DNA from: Lepidonotus clava
Taxonomy: Eukaryota; Annelida; Polychaeta; Phyllodocida; Polynoidae
DNA length: 64,000 nucleotides
Assembly: GCA_936440205.1 (NCBI GenBank)
Contig: OW387133.1
Location: forward strand, 11,746,001-11,810,000
Reading direction: 5' to 3'
The notes below the pieces were generated by a model. That model was not told the origin of the DNA. It did not search any database and saw nothing but the letters and a program-made list of their open reading frames with translations. Positions 24,501 to 36,575 of this stretch are shown piece by piece. Position 1 is the first letter of the stretch; the number at the start of each line of letters is the position of its first letter. The position numbers were made by a program, and so were the translations under genes.

Positions 24501-27500
24501 TTTCATAATGGAAGCGGAGCTACTGTTTTTAGTTTCCTGGTGTTTGGCGTATGTGGTTATCTAAAGTAAACTGTTAGAGGGAGACAGTGTTTTGCCCGTC
24601 TTGGGGAAAATTTAGTCAGTCATAGGTTGATTCCATGCCTACCTTCGGGTCGGTCTTGATGGTGTCCCGGATAGCTTTGATCTGTTCCTGAATGGAGTCC
24701 TGCTCCACTGTGTAACGACGACGGTCTACAATCACATCAAATAGTGGTAAATAATTTCTACTAATACCAATTTATTTTTTTCTAATAATAGTAAGCACCA
24801 CAAATGTATGCCTATTGTTAGTAATGTATTGACTATAACAATAAAGCATCGATAGCTCATTGCCTAAATAACAATCTTAAAAGCTGTGTTTGGTTATTCA
24901 CTCGGATCCTGAAGGCTCTAAAAAGGGTAAGATTTGCTTAATCTAAAAAGCCAAGCTGGTTACTAAGTTTTTGACGAACTCATGAATAAACTCTTATTTG
25001 CGTGTTTACACATGCTAGTTGTTGAGCAGCTCAAACCCCGTTAAAGGGCCCAGGTCCCTCCGGCCCCGAGCTGCTCTGAGCGACTCACCCATGGCTCCGG
25101 CCAGAGACAGCTGGATGGCGCTGTTCTCGTCTAACATTGACTTCATGATGATGCCCTGGTTGTCGACTCGCTGCGCCCACCGGCCGCGCGGACCGGTCGG
25201 GTTGTTCGTCTCCTCCGTCTTAGGGGCAGTCTCAGCGGGAGCCTTTCAAGAGAATTTTAAATGGTCAGATATTATAATCTACATGTATCGTCATCCCCCC
25301 CCCCCCCCCCCCACGAAACTGTTATGTCTGTTTATTGAAGCTTGTCATCCTACTGTGATATCAAATGAAGTCACTGTGTGGCGTCAACGTTTCATATCTA
25401 TGTATTTGATAAATTATGTTTTGAATGTAAAAATAATCGAGATATACTGCGAGGAACCACTTTTATCTATATGTATATTTTCATTTAAATCCTAGAACTT
25501 ACAGTTCTATGGTTATCAACTGAACTTAAGTATTGGACACATTTTGGTTACTGAATCAGTTATAAACTATTCTTTTGAAGATCATTAATCATGTATCCTG
25601 CTAACTGTCTATCATCTACATGCTGATAATTTATCAATTTCTTTTCATACAATCAAACTGGGTTATTTCAATGATAATATGTGGTCTTACCGTCCTCTTG
25701 GCCCAGGCCGGCAGCTGGCCGATGCTCACTCGGTACTCCATTTTAGCCGGTTCATTGGCGTTGTTGTCTACCTTATCGTTCTCGTTGTTGTCTATGGGCA
25801 TGAGGTCTATGCTCGGACTGAGGAATTGGTTTTCATTCTTATCTAGATGACCCATCGACTTTGACATCTTTGGATTGATAACAAACGTTCCTCTCCTGAA
25901 AACACGATGACGTTATTATTATTGTTATTTCATGTATTATGTCAAACAGGATTTGAAAACAGATTCATACTTCATGTTTGTACAAGTAACACGGCTTTAC
26001 TTGTAGTTCACTTTCATTATTAAGTGCTTATATCAGAAGAAATGTATCAAGGACATTTATAAAGATCAATAGAAAATGATAAATCATATCCCACACAAAA
26101 TTGATTGGGACTCGTCTGATTCAATACTTGAGGGTCACGAAAATAAATTGATGTTGATAACACCATGAGGTTAAGGTCATCGGATTAGTTTCCATGTAAT
26201 TCGCCGTACCTGAGGTCCATGTTAGACTGGAGTTGGTCCTTAGATATCTTCCCTAGGTCTACCATACGGGCCGTCATCTGCTGGGTAAACTCTATTGGCA
26301 GTCTCCAGATAAAGATACACCTAGAAACATACAAACACAAATATGTCAAAGAACAAAATAGGGAAGTTGAAGTGAAAACATTAACTGGTTTTTAAAAATA
26401 TTTGCAACAAACAAGGTATTTCTCTCTCTTATCTTTCTGAGTCGTGTGACTGAAAGCGGTTTACATAGAAACCTTACATATTTCTCAAGATAAAAATCTG
26501 CAAAACATTTAAATTTTCTCAAAAATAATTGTTTTTAAAAACCTCAAGAAATGAATATATTCTAAAACTTCAAATAATCTAGCACACGTTATAGCTTTTT
26601 TCCCCACTTTACAAAGGCAAATTTGGTAAATCGTCCATCACGTACTTTATTATCTAAAAAGAACTGTAACTCGACTTACCCATCAGCCGCTACAGAGATG
26701 AGATGCTTGAGGTCGTTGGCGAAGCGTACCCCTGTGACCAGCTCTGAGTGGCCGATCATAGTTGACATACATTCCCCGGTGAAGAAGTCCATGATGGCTA
26801 ACGTCTTGTTGGAGCAGGAGGTGGCCACGTAGGACCCAGACGGGTCGAGCTGTACCTTAATGAGCGTACCGTCGTCACCCATGGACCCCTTGTAACACTT
26901 CTTCTGTTTGCCGTTTTTAATGTTGTAGATTCTGTGAAATGAGAGACAGATGTGTGTTATATTTGTAGTTAGGGGTAAGGTTATTTAATGGGGAAAAAAA
27001 CATAAGTGTTTAAACTGTTATTTTTGATTCGTTGATGTTCAATACTACAGAGAATAGGCGTGATGTTTCAAGAAGATAATATATTTATCACACAACATAG
27101 AAGTATACAATACACTCGGATTTATCCGAAATCAAAAAACCTCCTCCTGAACGTATGGAAACACTCGATGTGATTAATAAAGTCGTGACTTGAGAATAGT
27201 TAAATGTTGACTGGTCGGGTAGATCTATTCAGTCATACCTAATGTTGTAATAACTTGTTTTTATTCTAATGTTGTAATATTTTTTATATTCTATTTAATA
27301 AATTTCCACTCTTACATAATACAAAATGCTGAACCCACCTGACGTTCCTGTCCTGGCAGGCGGTTGTGACAAATTTGTGCGTTACATCTATATCCATATC
27401 ATAAAGTGTAGTCCTCCCGACAAGGTGTCGGTTCAGGATGAAGCCAAACTCAGGATCTTGCTGCGCAGTGCGGAACAAGATGGACTTGTCGGCTCCACAA

Positions 27501-30500
27501 CTCAACATGTGTAGCTGTCCGTCTTGTTCTGCGAAGTGGACGGCGGTGATGGCTGAGGAGTGGTCGTCTAGGGTCTGCACCAGGCTGTACTGCTGGTCCA
27601 TGTCGAACACGTGGATGAGGCGGTCGCGACTCGCTGAGGCCAGGAGGCGCACGCCAGTCTCGGGCCGGGTGAACTCCAGGCAGAGGACCTCCGAGTCGTG
27701 CGCCTCCACCTCCTGGATCTGGTCCATGAACTGCAGCTCGTGGATCCTGGGGGGATTTAACGAGGTAATATTAATTAGAATTTGGAAAACGAAGTGAACA
27801 CTTTGAGCTTCAATTTTTTGGCACCGCAAGTGTACACAGATATGTAAAATGCGCAAAATTACTAGTGGATGTATCTCATACCGATATTAATCAAATAGTA
27901 CTATTTGGACATTCATATTGTATATTTCTTGTTTATACGTCACAGAAAGCGTTTACACAGAAAGATCATATAGGCGAACTAACTGCATGTGTTAAATATG
28001 ACCTACGAAATCTCAGTATTATTTGGTCCCTGTATCTAACCGCACGAGTATATACCATGCCTCTACGCTGTAACTCCAACTCACCTGATGTTGCCCATGC
28101 GGTCGCCCGACGCCAGGTGCTGCCCGTCGGGGCTCACCTTCACACATCGCACTCCGTTCTTCTCCAGACATTGCGTGTCCGTCTTGTCGTTTTTACCCGC
28201 TGTCCAGACAGAACATGAAACACCTGTCAGTTTGTTCTTGCTCAAACACTTAAAGATATAACTTGGCCCCAGCTCATCAAGTTACTTCACACTTCAACAG
28301 GGCAATGTCCGAGAACAAGATTTTGTTAGTGAGGGATTAGATTTTTTTGAAAGGAAAAGAGATGATGTTTTACTAGAGTCATTATCTTTAGCCCGTGCAT
28401 GTACTGAAGATCAACCCGAGAAAGTTTACTTTGAGACTGAACGAGGCTCGTATACAACTATATTATTTTCATGGCCATCTTTAACGTAAACATTGTATTA
28501 TGAGCATACCAATCTTTGTTTGTAAAGAAGTTCTTTTTATACCCTGATGACCCAATAGAAACTTTCAACTCGGATCCTATTAGTTGACGCTTACACAAAT
28601 ATATTTGCTACACTTGGTTAGTTTTCTTGATATAAAATACCGATAAAGAGAAAGGAATCATTAATAATTCTTAGTCAAACACTTAGATTAAGTCCCCAAG
28701 ACAACTTCTAAGCTAATTATAAAATTTACAGATGGAACTCTTTCTAGTTTCCACACAAATATTTAGACACTACTGGTTATTACGACGCAGCATTGAAAAA
28801 CATCAGAAACTTTGTGTACTCAATAGCCCTTTCCAAAATAGTTAGCTTATATGCTAAATATGGCTAGTTTTGAATTGCACAACTCAATGATTTCTTCACT
28901 TTGGCCATTATCATCTAGGTAGTTCCATAGGGCTGCAACATGACTACAGTTAGTATGTTTCACTCAAATATTAAATGACCAACTAGTAAGATTACTTACA
29001 ACATGATACAACATATCTAGTATGGTACAATGTGGATGCAGCATTGCCATGGTAGAAAAAACAATAATTTTGTATCTTTTCATGATTCGTCGAAGTCCTT
29101 TAGTTTCATTAGAAGCGATTGAAAGAAAAGTCTTCTTATTCGGACTTTTCCTATGAGAATCAACGTGACGCCATGAGTGTAAGGTGGTTTGGTGGGGTGG
29201 AAAAATGTAGAGGTGGGTGGTCGTGCAGGTATTGTGATGGTGACGGAGGGGTTGTACTTAAATATGTCCCTTCAACCAAGGTTTATTTCTGGTATGAACA
29301 CATACATGCTACTATGGAATGGGGCACTTTGACTAAAGTGACAAGTGAACTTCAAAACTACTAAACATATGAGGTACTTATATCAATTAACAATCCACGT
29401 ACAAAATACTAAAACGGGACCGACAAGAAATTCTGAACCAAAACAAAAAATCCGTGAAAGGTCAAAAAACTTTTCAAAACCTGACCAAAAACTTAAAATG
29501 GCTAGAAAACTGGCTGTCGGATAGGCATGCTGTCATATGGAGATCTCAGGCGAGAAGTCTGTACAGAGAGATCTGGAGAGAACTCGACGGCAGACACTAC
29601 CAGTGCCGACAGTACTAAGGCTCTAGCCTAATTCTGCCCTCACCTTTCTGTGGCCCGAATCCGGCAGTATCTTTAGTTTTAGGTTTACAAAAGAAAGTAC
29701 GCCATCTTAAGAAATACGATACGATTTGTTGGGAGTAGAAAATAAAATATATATTTTCTGAATATATTTCACATGATCGTTTTCTTTGGGTGATATATGT
29801 ACTTAAACTAAAATATTGCTTACATTTCTTTTAAACATATGGAGTTTCTTCACGATAAGTACTATAAAGCATGACCCAGTTGAGTCATAGTTGTTCCCAT
29901 ATTTTTCTGAGAGTATGATACTTAAAGTCAAACTTTAACTGAAAGGGTTATTAACTCATAAGGACACGTGATTAAATAGCTTTAAACGTTGCGAAGGGTA
30001 AACAACCACGTGCAGTGCCATAATATGTGCTTATGAGTATCTTACTTAGTCCTTGGGAATGGGAACGGGTAGGTCCTTCTTTTCTATTATGTGCTTAATA
30101 AACGAAACAGTTATGTGCACTGACGCAACTCACTGGTGTTCACAAGCCATCCAGTGCATCGTCATATAACTCTGAAGTCGTCCTAATTGATTAAAGAATG
30201 GGGTCCAATATGCTGACAGATGGTACTTACCTGGGTTGAAGTCAACGTCTTTGATATTGTTCAGGTCCTTGTCAGTATAGATCACCTTCAGCAGTTCCTG
30301 TAATTAATGTTTGTATAAAGTGTTATGAACTAAATATATCTGGCTTAATGCAGTTGCAAACATTAGGAAAGATGTAGATATTAACTATTTCAATAATGTC
30401 TGTACAAGTTACCAATCGTGGTTCAGTACATTCTTTTTTTTATGTTCTTTTTCTTTGTCAGTTTTAAAAGAGGGGGGAGGCACCGCAATATCTCAATAGC

Positions 30501-33500
30501 GAATTAGTTGTGAAACACTTAGCATCAAATCTCGCACTACAGATTTCGTTGAATGTTTTTTTATCTTCACTATTTGATCTTTTCCCAGAAAAGACTTCGT
30601 TTCTCTGAACAAACGCCAGTGCGGGCAAATAAAGCAATTTGCACAATCGTGGTATACATTTGACCGAAGAGGTATTACATCTATACTTCAGCTATTTGTT
30701 GTCTTTTTCAGTTTGTAAACAACCGTCTGATGAAACCAGTTCCTTGTTGGGTTTACCTGGCTGTAGATGTTTCGCTTGACGTCCTGCCCCTGGTGGGGGT
30801 CGATGTTCCAGATCCTTATGGTGTTGTCACTGGAGCAGGTGACGAAGGACCCAGGGGGCAGCACCGACTTGGTCTCCTCCAGTTGGGGGTACATCTGAGT
30901 ACAGGGTGGGAACACATGTAAGACTTAACACACCTTGTGTTACCCACAGTATCAAAACTATTCTGTTTTTGTATTGGAAATGGATTAAGTGGATTTCGAA
31001 AATAAGTTCAGCTACGTTGTATCCCAAGTCAATTAAAGATATTTATTACAGTAATATAAAATGGATATTTATAAAATTGTCATTTATAATGTAGTTATTT
31101 TTTAATACTTTTACTTTTTGTAAAAAAAAAATTTTCAATGAAGCATCTATATTGCTACGTTGAACAGATAATGTTCTACAGTCAAGTTTTAGTTTGGCAG
31201 GTATCTCAAAAAAAGCATGTGCCATCTTACAAAGTATATGTGTGAGTCCAAAAAACATAATGTAGTAGGAGTGTTTTTCAGGGTTTTATTTACTAAGATT
31301 TTGTAAGAAATAGAAAAAGCCTACCTCGACGCCCCAGATACAGGCGCTGTGGTACATGTAGGAGCGCGCCTTGCCCACCTTCTTGGGGTTGGACACGTCC
31401 CACACGTACATGGAGTGGTCGTTGTAGACCGTCGTCACCTTCTTGTTGTCCACGTCGTACCTGATGGCCGCACAGTCGGGGAACCGCGCGTCAGAACTCG
31501 GGGCAGGCATGTTGCTGCAAGAAATGGTGTTTAACAAATGTCTGTTAATGGTTACTGACACAGAGAGCGTAGTCCAGTGTGACTTTAGTTCTCAGCAAAG
31601 TTTCCTTTATATCATTATTATTCATATCCTACATTTAACTCTAGAAAGTCAATTTGTACTTCAGCATTTTTTTCTCGAGAAAATAAAGATACTGCGATGT
31701 ATGTTATAATGCATTGGAATTTCCATATTGGAAAATAAATATTGAGATAGTGAATTTTGGAAAACATGTTGCTCATAGAAATGGGCTCGTATTCCTCTTA
31801 GCAAGACCTTAGTGCTATACATCTCTAAGGGTAGCCGCACCCCCGTTGGGTATATTTTGTATAGAGGGAAGGCGACAATAAGAATGTAAACGGTTTCTAG
31901 GTTTTCATTTCACACACATTTATCCTATTTCTAGCCCTGAAGTAGACCTTCAATGGCCGCAACATGTCGGTTTAATTTCAATGAAAATTTCAAGTCTTTA
32001 CCCAAAATGCACACTGAGTTGGTTTTTGGTAGTTTCAACACCACTTTAACATATTTACAGAGATGCCACTCCCAACTGATGAAAAAGTAGGAAACACTTT
32101 TCCTACTTTTTTTTCTAGAAACAAGCAGGAGGGAAATAACCTTTAGGAACAGAAATCTGACATTGAATTTGTATTTGAGTAGCTGGAAACTAAACTCAAA
32201 ATACTTTAACCAGATATTAAAGTGCTGAAGGAAGAATCGGTTGTGCAAACCAAAATTACCAAAAAGTAGGAAATTCTACAAAAGTAGGAAAAATGGCATC
32301 TCTGTTATTTAGCCTGTAACATTAGACCATAGACTCACGTGGCGTCCCTGCCGGCGGTGACGTCGACGCCCAGGTAGTGGGGTTTGGGGAGGCTGGTGAC
32401 GTAGTGCAGGGAGGACGCGCTGAACACGCGGATCACCCCGTCCGCACATCCACTGTAGATGTGCTGCTCACTGACTGTGATGCACTGCGCACTTGACACC
32501 TGAGGACAGGCCAAGGTAAGTATTAATCACATATTTATTATATATATATTGCAATGAAACAGAAAACAATTCTGGGCTACTGGGTATCAGCTATAGGCTA
32601 TTCGTGTACCTCTCCTGGGACCAGTGGTTCAGAAAGTTCCCGGCGTGGTACACTGTTGCTTGTTACCAAAGGCCCAGACAAGAAGTTCTCCTCCTCACTG
32701 CAATGCAGGCCCTGCGATTCATGTATTTGTTACTACGATACTACGTCATTTAATAGTCATTTAGACTGCTAGGTTTACAAAATGTGGAGATTTTCTATGT
32801 TTAAGATTGAAAAAATTGCTAACCATCTTTGATATTATTTTTATTAGATTGTATGATTTATTCAATATACATGTTTAAGTATTCTTATTCCCTCTTTTGT
32901 TTTTAAAGAATTTACCTCTATCCGAAAAAAGTGTATCTTGTTGACTTTGGGAAAGATTGACGAGGCTTACCCTAAGTTCCACCCATTTGTCCAGGAGGCG
33001 TTTCTCGTTGAACTCGCACAGGAGACCCGACTGTGTGATGGCAAACGTTTTAGAGGCGCTGGCTCCTTGACCGCAGGCTACACCACAGAAAAAGTTGTTT
33101 TTCTGTTCTCCAAGAATACCTGACCGGCCGTTGAGCGGTACTACTTCTTTGACCTGTTCAAATAAAAAGTTTGAATGAGTGAGACCGACATATATTTTGT
33201 TTGATTTTCCCAACAGAATTCCGTTTCTCAAAGGAAATTTAAGTTTGTTTCCATCACAAGTAGAACGCATAAAGTCCTATTTGAGAAATTGTACTTTGGG
33301 CTAAAATTACTTTGTAGATAACATGGATAGTAATAAAAAGAAGTACATGTAAATTATGTCAATGGGATGGACTTACCTTTGATTTGCTGGTGTCAAGATA
33401 CCAGAACTTGACATGTCGGTTACCGACTGTTACGAAATATGACCCATCTTCAGAAAACGAAATATCGGTCACCTGTTATGAAAGAGAAATATTATATGTT

Positions 33501-36500
33501 AATAACATTGTGGCATGCATATCAAAAAGCTGATGTATCAAAAAAATGTTAAGATAAGGGAATAGATAGTAATCCTGCAATTATCATGGGAGTGCAAATA
33601 TTATCAGTTTATATATCCTACAATATCATCAGATACACCTGCATCATACAATCTACACGTTTGTGTATTACGATTAATATTATCACTGTTTTCTTTGATA
33701 CAAAGTTTTTTTTTTCTTCGCTCAATCTAGCAACAATACCAACCTTTGAGGCTACTTTATTTGAGGCGATTTTTGTGCTGGTTTTCCAGTTCCACACGAT
33801 GACGCTCATATCATGTTGAGACCCTATGGATACGATGTGCTTCAGGTTGGGAGAAAACACCTAAATAAACAGGAAAAGACGTTTTTATTAGAATCAGATC
33901 TCTGTGAATGTTATCTTCTGTGACTTACACGACAACTTATAACTTCAATTTTTGGAGAAAAAAAATCACTTTCAAAACAGACTTGATTTATTTAAAAACA
34001 ATCAAAAAAGACAATTACAAGTCCAAGTTTCACGGTTGATATACAATCTAGTGTTCGTTCATTATAATCTATTGGTAATAATCAACAGTACAATCTATTA
34101 AAATTCTCCTCTACTCACCACGCAATTGATGCCGAATTTGTGACCAGCAAACTCTCCGATTTGGGTTCTCTCCTCCACATCCCATACCCGTACCATAGGT
34201 TGGTACCCACACTGAAGACAGAATATCAAGGATACATCAGGTTAAGGACGAAACAAAAGGGCAATAAACAAACTATTAAAGTCACTTTGAGCAATTCTCC
34301 GCCATTTCAAAGTAAGTCTCATTGCCCTGAATAACAGGACAAGGTATTTCTCGGGCACTTAGCTCTAATCCCCAAACTGATTTCTTACCACAATATTTAC
34401 ACTACAACTTCTCCCAGGTTTGTCATTACATGTTCTTTGAATAGGTGTTTAATGCGTAGTACTCTATTAACTAAGTGACCTGGCTGAGAGGGGAAACTAT
34501 TTTCAACACCAATACAAACAAAAACGGTCGTGTCAACAATGACACATCTCACCGCAGCACCCATCAAAGGTTCCGTTCTGAAGAGCTTATATATGTTAAA
34601 GGCCTAGGTAAGACATTACAACTTAGGTGTTTTTAATTAGGTCGCCAAATTGTTTGTTTACGTACGATATAAAAGAAATGTTCTTACTTAATCTTTCGAA
34701 AGAGCAATCAAGAAGGCGCTACAAAACTAATCTGTCCACAAGTAATTGCCTTCTGGGTCATTATTTACATACCACATGACGTAATGCAGATAAAACTAAG
34801 GCTGCGTATAGGAGGATTTAGTTAGAGGTGTTTTTCAGGTCGTCCAGCAAAGGCAGTAAGAGATTGTCTTTGTTAGCTAGATAAATATCTTCTTACATCC
34901 ATATAATTATTTTATTTTCAGTATTCTAACACCAAAAAGACGTGTGCGAATAAAAACAAAGTCTCCTGTTTGAAAACACCCTCAACTAAGTGGTCAAACT
35001 ATTTTGTCCCGACGACGTACGTCTGGAGTAGTTTAACGGTCCTTTAACTTCTAGGCCCCAGGCCTTGCCCGGAGGTGCAGCTTACTTATGTCGTATGCCC
35101 AAACTGGAACAACGTTCATTCACTCCTTACACGAGCATAAATCTAATGACGAGAATAAGTAATGTTATTTATTTCATACGCCGACGTTTCACTTAATGAC
35201 ATTTTAATTGAACTCAGGATGCAGCCTACTTCCTTCCCTTACAGGTTTCTAACACGTACAGCATTCCCCGACGGTGACAGTGGGGAATAGTGGTTTTCTT
35301 GTACGAGACATAGCTGAAATCACATTTTACCATAATTATATAGAAATCATTTCCTCTCTAGACATTCACGAATAGCCATTTGGAGATTATACTTTCTTCA
35401 AGCTTTATAAAGGTCATAGTTCTATTGAATATGCCGCCTTTAATGTTTTAGTTTATGAGCTTTATTTTAATTGTCAGGAATGCCAGTTTTGAGAAAATTT
35501 CTGAGACGCTGATGGCACAATGTTATCACGAATTTTGTATAAAAGTGTCTCGCAAATATCGTCCTCGACGAGAATATTTACACCTACCATGGCGTCCCAC
35601 GTACATTTGGCCTTATTTCAAGCATCATCCGTAAAGGACGATACAACAATCATCCCAGGCTACCCCCTTCAGTCAGGTGGCGCCCCCTTACAACCCAGTG
35701 CCACACTAACGTCACATGGTGCTTTAGGCACGGGATATAATAGACGTTTCAAGACTCATATAATTATAAGAATTTTGGAATGACTACGACATCTGGGTGT
35801 CAGGCACATAACGCTGGGGTCAAATTGGCTTAGCCTTCATATAGGGATTTGATCAATCATTTCTAGGGTGCTCACAGGACATCTAGAAGGTGCCGTCCGT
35901 ATGCACTGGAGCTTTATGGGGGTAGATAGAACACGCTGGGTTTGGTTTGGAATAGATTTGAGTGCACTACTACTCACAGAAAGATGACGACTAAATGACC
36001 TTTGGATAATGACCCACTAAACTTTGAGTTGACCATACTCATACTGTATTTTATGGCCCTCCAAGTTTGTGTCTTTCATCTTTTCAACCATGCAACATCC
36101 TCGTCTCCGAATTGTTTGTGGTACAAGATTATATGTTTTTTTTGTTTTTTGTTAATAAAGTTAGATTTATATTGTTCATGTAGGTTTTTAGATTATCATA
36201 ATTTCTAGTCTTTTACTACAAAGCATATTTTTATGACCTCCTAAGCGAGAATACTTTATCCTAAAACCTTTTTTTTTATACCAGCAGCATATGACTTCCA
36301 CCACGCTTTCAAGAGGTAACTCACGTATGTTCTGCCTAGGTTTATTACGATTATGTGAGTCAGTTAGTGGGCTATAAGCCGTTGGCTAAGTATATTGCCT
36401 TTATGTGAGTCAGTGAGTGAGCTATAGATGAGTCGGTATGAGCAGTTGTGAGCGACTCACCTCTCCGGTAGCGAGTTGGCGGCCATCCCCGGAGAAGGCC

Positions 36501-36575
36501 AGGCAGGTGACGGTCTTCTTGGACTGGATGTGGGTCTGTTTGTTTTTCTTGGGGTTGAGCAGCACCACCACGCAC
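7340..36575 (-). CDS. MAPKBP1: MAPKBP1/WDR62-family WD40 scaffold, 5'-partial
   Basis: This family scaffolds JNK pathway kinases; WDR62 also acts at spindle poles. Thirty - strand exons were read: 36575-36461, 34211-34119, 33860-33744, 33472-33377, 33153-32971, 32499-32339, 31514-31325, 30894-30757, 30297-30231, 28199-28085, 27746-27339, 26931-26680, 26320-26210, 25895-25691, 25242-25089, 24725-24643, 23920-23798, 22876-22677, 22335-22289, 20651-20545, 20013-19844, 18619-18568, 16705-16565, 16244-16172, 15903-15724, 14799-12741, 9517-9458, 8566-8469, 7984-7911 and 7555-7340. Every junction keeps phase, giving 6,088 coding nt and at least 2,028 residues before the TAG stop at 7340-7342. Vertebrate MAPKBP1 and WDR62 are about 1,500 residues. 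The invertebrate gene is probably the single pre-duplication orthologue, so the symbol could equally be WDR62. About 70 N-terminal residues are missing. Confidence 0.93.
8129..8362. mobile_element. Short element, GTAGGAAAA phrase family, copy 1
   Basis: It begins ACAGAGATGCCA, the same 12-bp terminus as the copy at 32057, and continues collinearly with it for about 230 bp (shared: AGGAAACACTTTTC, GGAGGGAAATAACCTTTAGGAAC, CTGACATTGAATT). The right inverted terminus is missing. The phrase GTAGGAAA or a close variant occurs about five times. It lies in the intron between the third-last and second-last scaffold exons. Confidence 0.7.
10315..10369. repeat. Perfect 26-bp-arm hairpin
   Basis: Left arm 10315-10340 and right arm 10344-10369 are exact reverse complements separated by the three bases AGT. 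The arms are AT-rich (for example AAATATTTAACTCTA). It sits in an intron of the scaffold gene. It could form a cruciform in DNA or a hairpin in the pre-mRNA, or be a tiny palindromic transposon remnant. Confidence 0.9.
10822..10865. repeat. C14-AACCC-G25 homopolymer pair
   Basis: A run of 14 C, then AACCC, then a run of 25 G lies in an intron. The two runs can pair with each other or form G-quadruplex and i-motif structures. True run lengths are likely to vary or be misread in sequencing. Confidence 0.9.
12741..14799 (-). CDS. MAPKBP1: Giant Ser/Pro-rich exon of MAPKBP1/WDR62
   Basis: One 2,059-nt exon encodes 686 codons of Ser, Pro, Arg and Gly-rich sequence without a stop. It is entered in phase from the 15724-15903 exon through a TTTCTTTCTAG acceptor and left through CAG|GTAAGC. 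It contains many S-P and R-x-x-S sites, a four-copy MSPRRSSD repeat, a poly-Gly/Asn stretch near 13995-14025 and helical segments such as [19 protein letters not shown]. Vertebrate relatives carry JNK and MKK7 docking sites in the corresponding C-terminal half. Basic-then-hydrophobic stretches here, such as [17 protein letters not shown], resemble MAPK docking sites, but that is only a guess. GC content is far above the flanking introns. Confidence 0.88.
13481..13576 (-). repeat. 24-bp coding tandem repeat, (MSPRRSSD)x4
   Basis: Within the giant exon a 24-bp unit is repeated in frame about four times, encoding MSPRRSSD units and then drifting into [16 protein letters not shown]. Units differ at third positions (for example ATG-TCA against ATA-TCA on the + strand), so they are not freshly made. 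Each unit carries an S-P dipeptide followed by arginines and serines, a plausible target of proline-directed kinases. Confidence 0.85.
15724..25895 (-). CDS. MAPKBP1: Charged/acidic linker exons of MAPKBP1/WDR62 (12 exons)
   Basis: These twelve small exons (47-205 nt) encode about 512 residues after the propellers. Family-like landmarks are [32 protein letters not shown] and [18 protein letters not shown]. Two strongly acidic runs occur: [15 protein letters not shown] (exon 23798-23920) and [14 protein letters not shown] (exon 22677-22876). A helical piece, [19 protein letters not shown], leads into [11 protein letters not shown]. The exons at 22289-22335 (47 nt) and 18568-18619 (52 nt) are very short and not multiples of three, so skipping either alone would shift the frame. 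The donor of 23798-23920 is GTCAGA and that of 16565-16705 is GTTTTG, both weaker than usual. The segment is low-complexity and probably disordered. Confidence 0.85.
16706..18567. other. Intron of the scaffold gene, with a small hAT-like MITE
   Basis: AT-rich intron between the 18568-18619 and 16565-16705 exons. The only structured piece seen is an inverted repeat, CAGTGGCAGTGCA at 17583 and its near complement TGCGCTGCCACTG ending at 17675, about 93 bp in all. CAGTGG starts are typical of short hAT-derived elements. No target-site duplication was recognisable. The rest shows nothing I can name. Confidence 0.45.
23266..23593. mobile_element. MITE with long inverted termini (CAACTC-rich), copy 1
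   Basis: The left end reads CCCCCGCCACACTCACCAAC and the right end, on the other strand, CCCCGGCCACACTGCCCATC. After these both run into CAACTCAACTCGAC-type sequence, giving imperfect inverted termini of about 40 bp. Near the right end, CAACTCGACCGTCGAGTTG is almost a perfect palindrome by itself. There is no reading frame of note. A related, more decayed copy lies at 59985-60310. It sits in the intron between the 23798-23920 and 22677-22876 exons. Confidence 0.7.
23995..24265. repeat. GTTTAACGTC-type dispersed repeat, copy 1
   Basis: TGTTTGTTTGTGGGGTTAGT leads into AATGTTCGGCCAACCCTTCA, CCAGACTGCACAAGGTAA and GCCTTTCAGCTCGTTTTA, then TGCTGCCACACTGAGATATA, ACCCCACCCAGTCACATTAT and ACTGACATCAGGCCGACCA. 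About 130 bp recur at 62584. From memory this pattern is widespread in mollusc and other lophotrochozoan genomes as a SINE-like repeat. The assignment rests on recall, not a search. Confidence 0.6.
26210..36575 (-). CDS. MAPKBP1: WD40 propeller exons of MAPKBP1/WDR62 (13 exons)
   Basis: The first thirteen visible exons encode about 680 residues of tandem WD40 repeats, the double beta-propeller of this family. Recognisable blades include [104 protein letters not shown] and [20 protein letters not shown]. Their order and spacing follow human MAPKBP1, including the non-WD stretches WYLDTSKSK and [12 protein letters not shown]. The first visible exon starts within the first blade, at the family segment CVVVLLNP, so the N-terminal tail and first strand are missing. 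No residue loss or frame break was seen. Confidence 0.93.
28200..30230. other. Large intron in the WD40 block, nothing recognised
   Basis: About 2 kb of AT-rich sequence between two WD40 exons (28085-28199 and 30231-30297). No transposon ends, long palindromes or supported exons were recognised. The protein joins cleanly across it (DVDFNP to GKNDKTDTQ), so no exon need be missing. Confidence 0.5.
32057..32306. mobile_element. Short element, GTAGGAAAA phrase family, intact copy 2
   Basis: Both termini are present: ACAGAGATGCCA at 32057-32068 and its exact complement TGGCATCTCTGT at 32295-32306. The phrase AAAGTAGGAAA occurs three times, with one inverted copy (TTTTCCTACTTTT) near the left end. 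The flanks share TATTT on both sides, a possible short target duplication. It is 250 bp long, non-coding, and lies in the intron after the 32339-32499 exon, with its right end only about 32 bp from that exon's splice donor. Confidence 0.75.
34212..36460. other. First visible intron of the scaffold gene
   Basis: A 2.2-kb AT-rich intron between the first two readable WD40 exons. Exon phases join exactly (ATGE then [11 protein letters not shown]). No repeat with recognisable termini and no further exon were identified. Confidence 0.5.
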
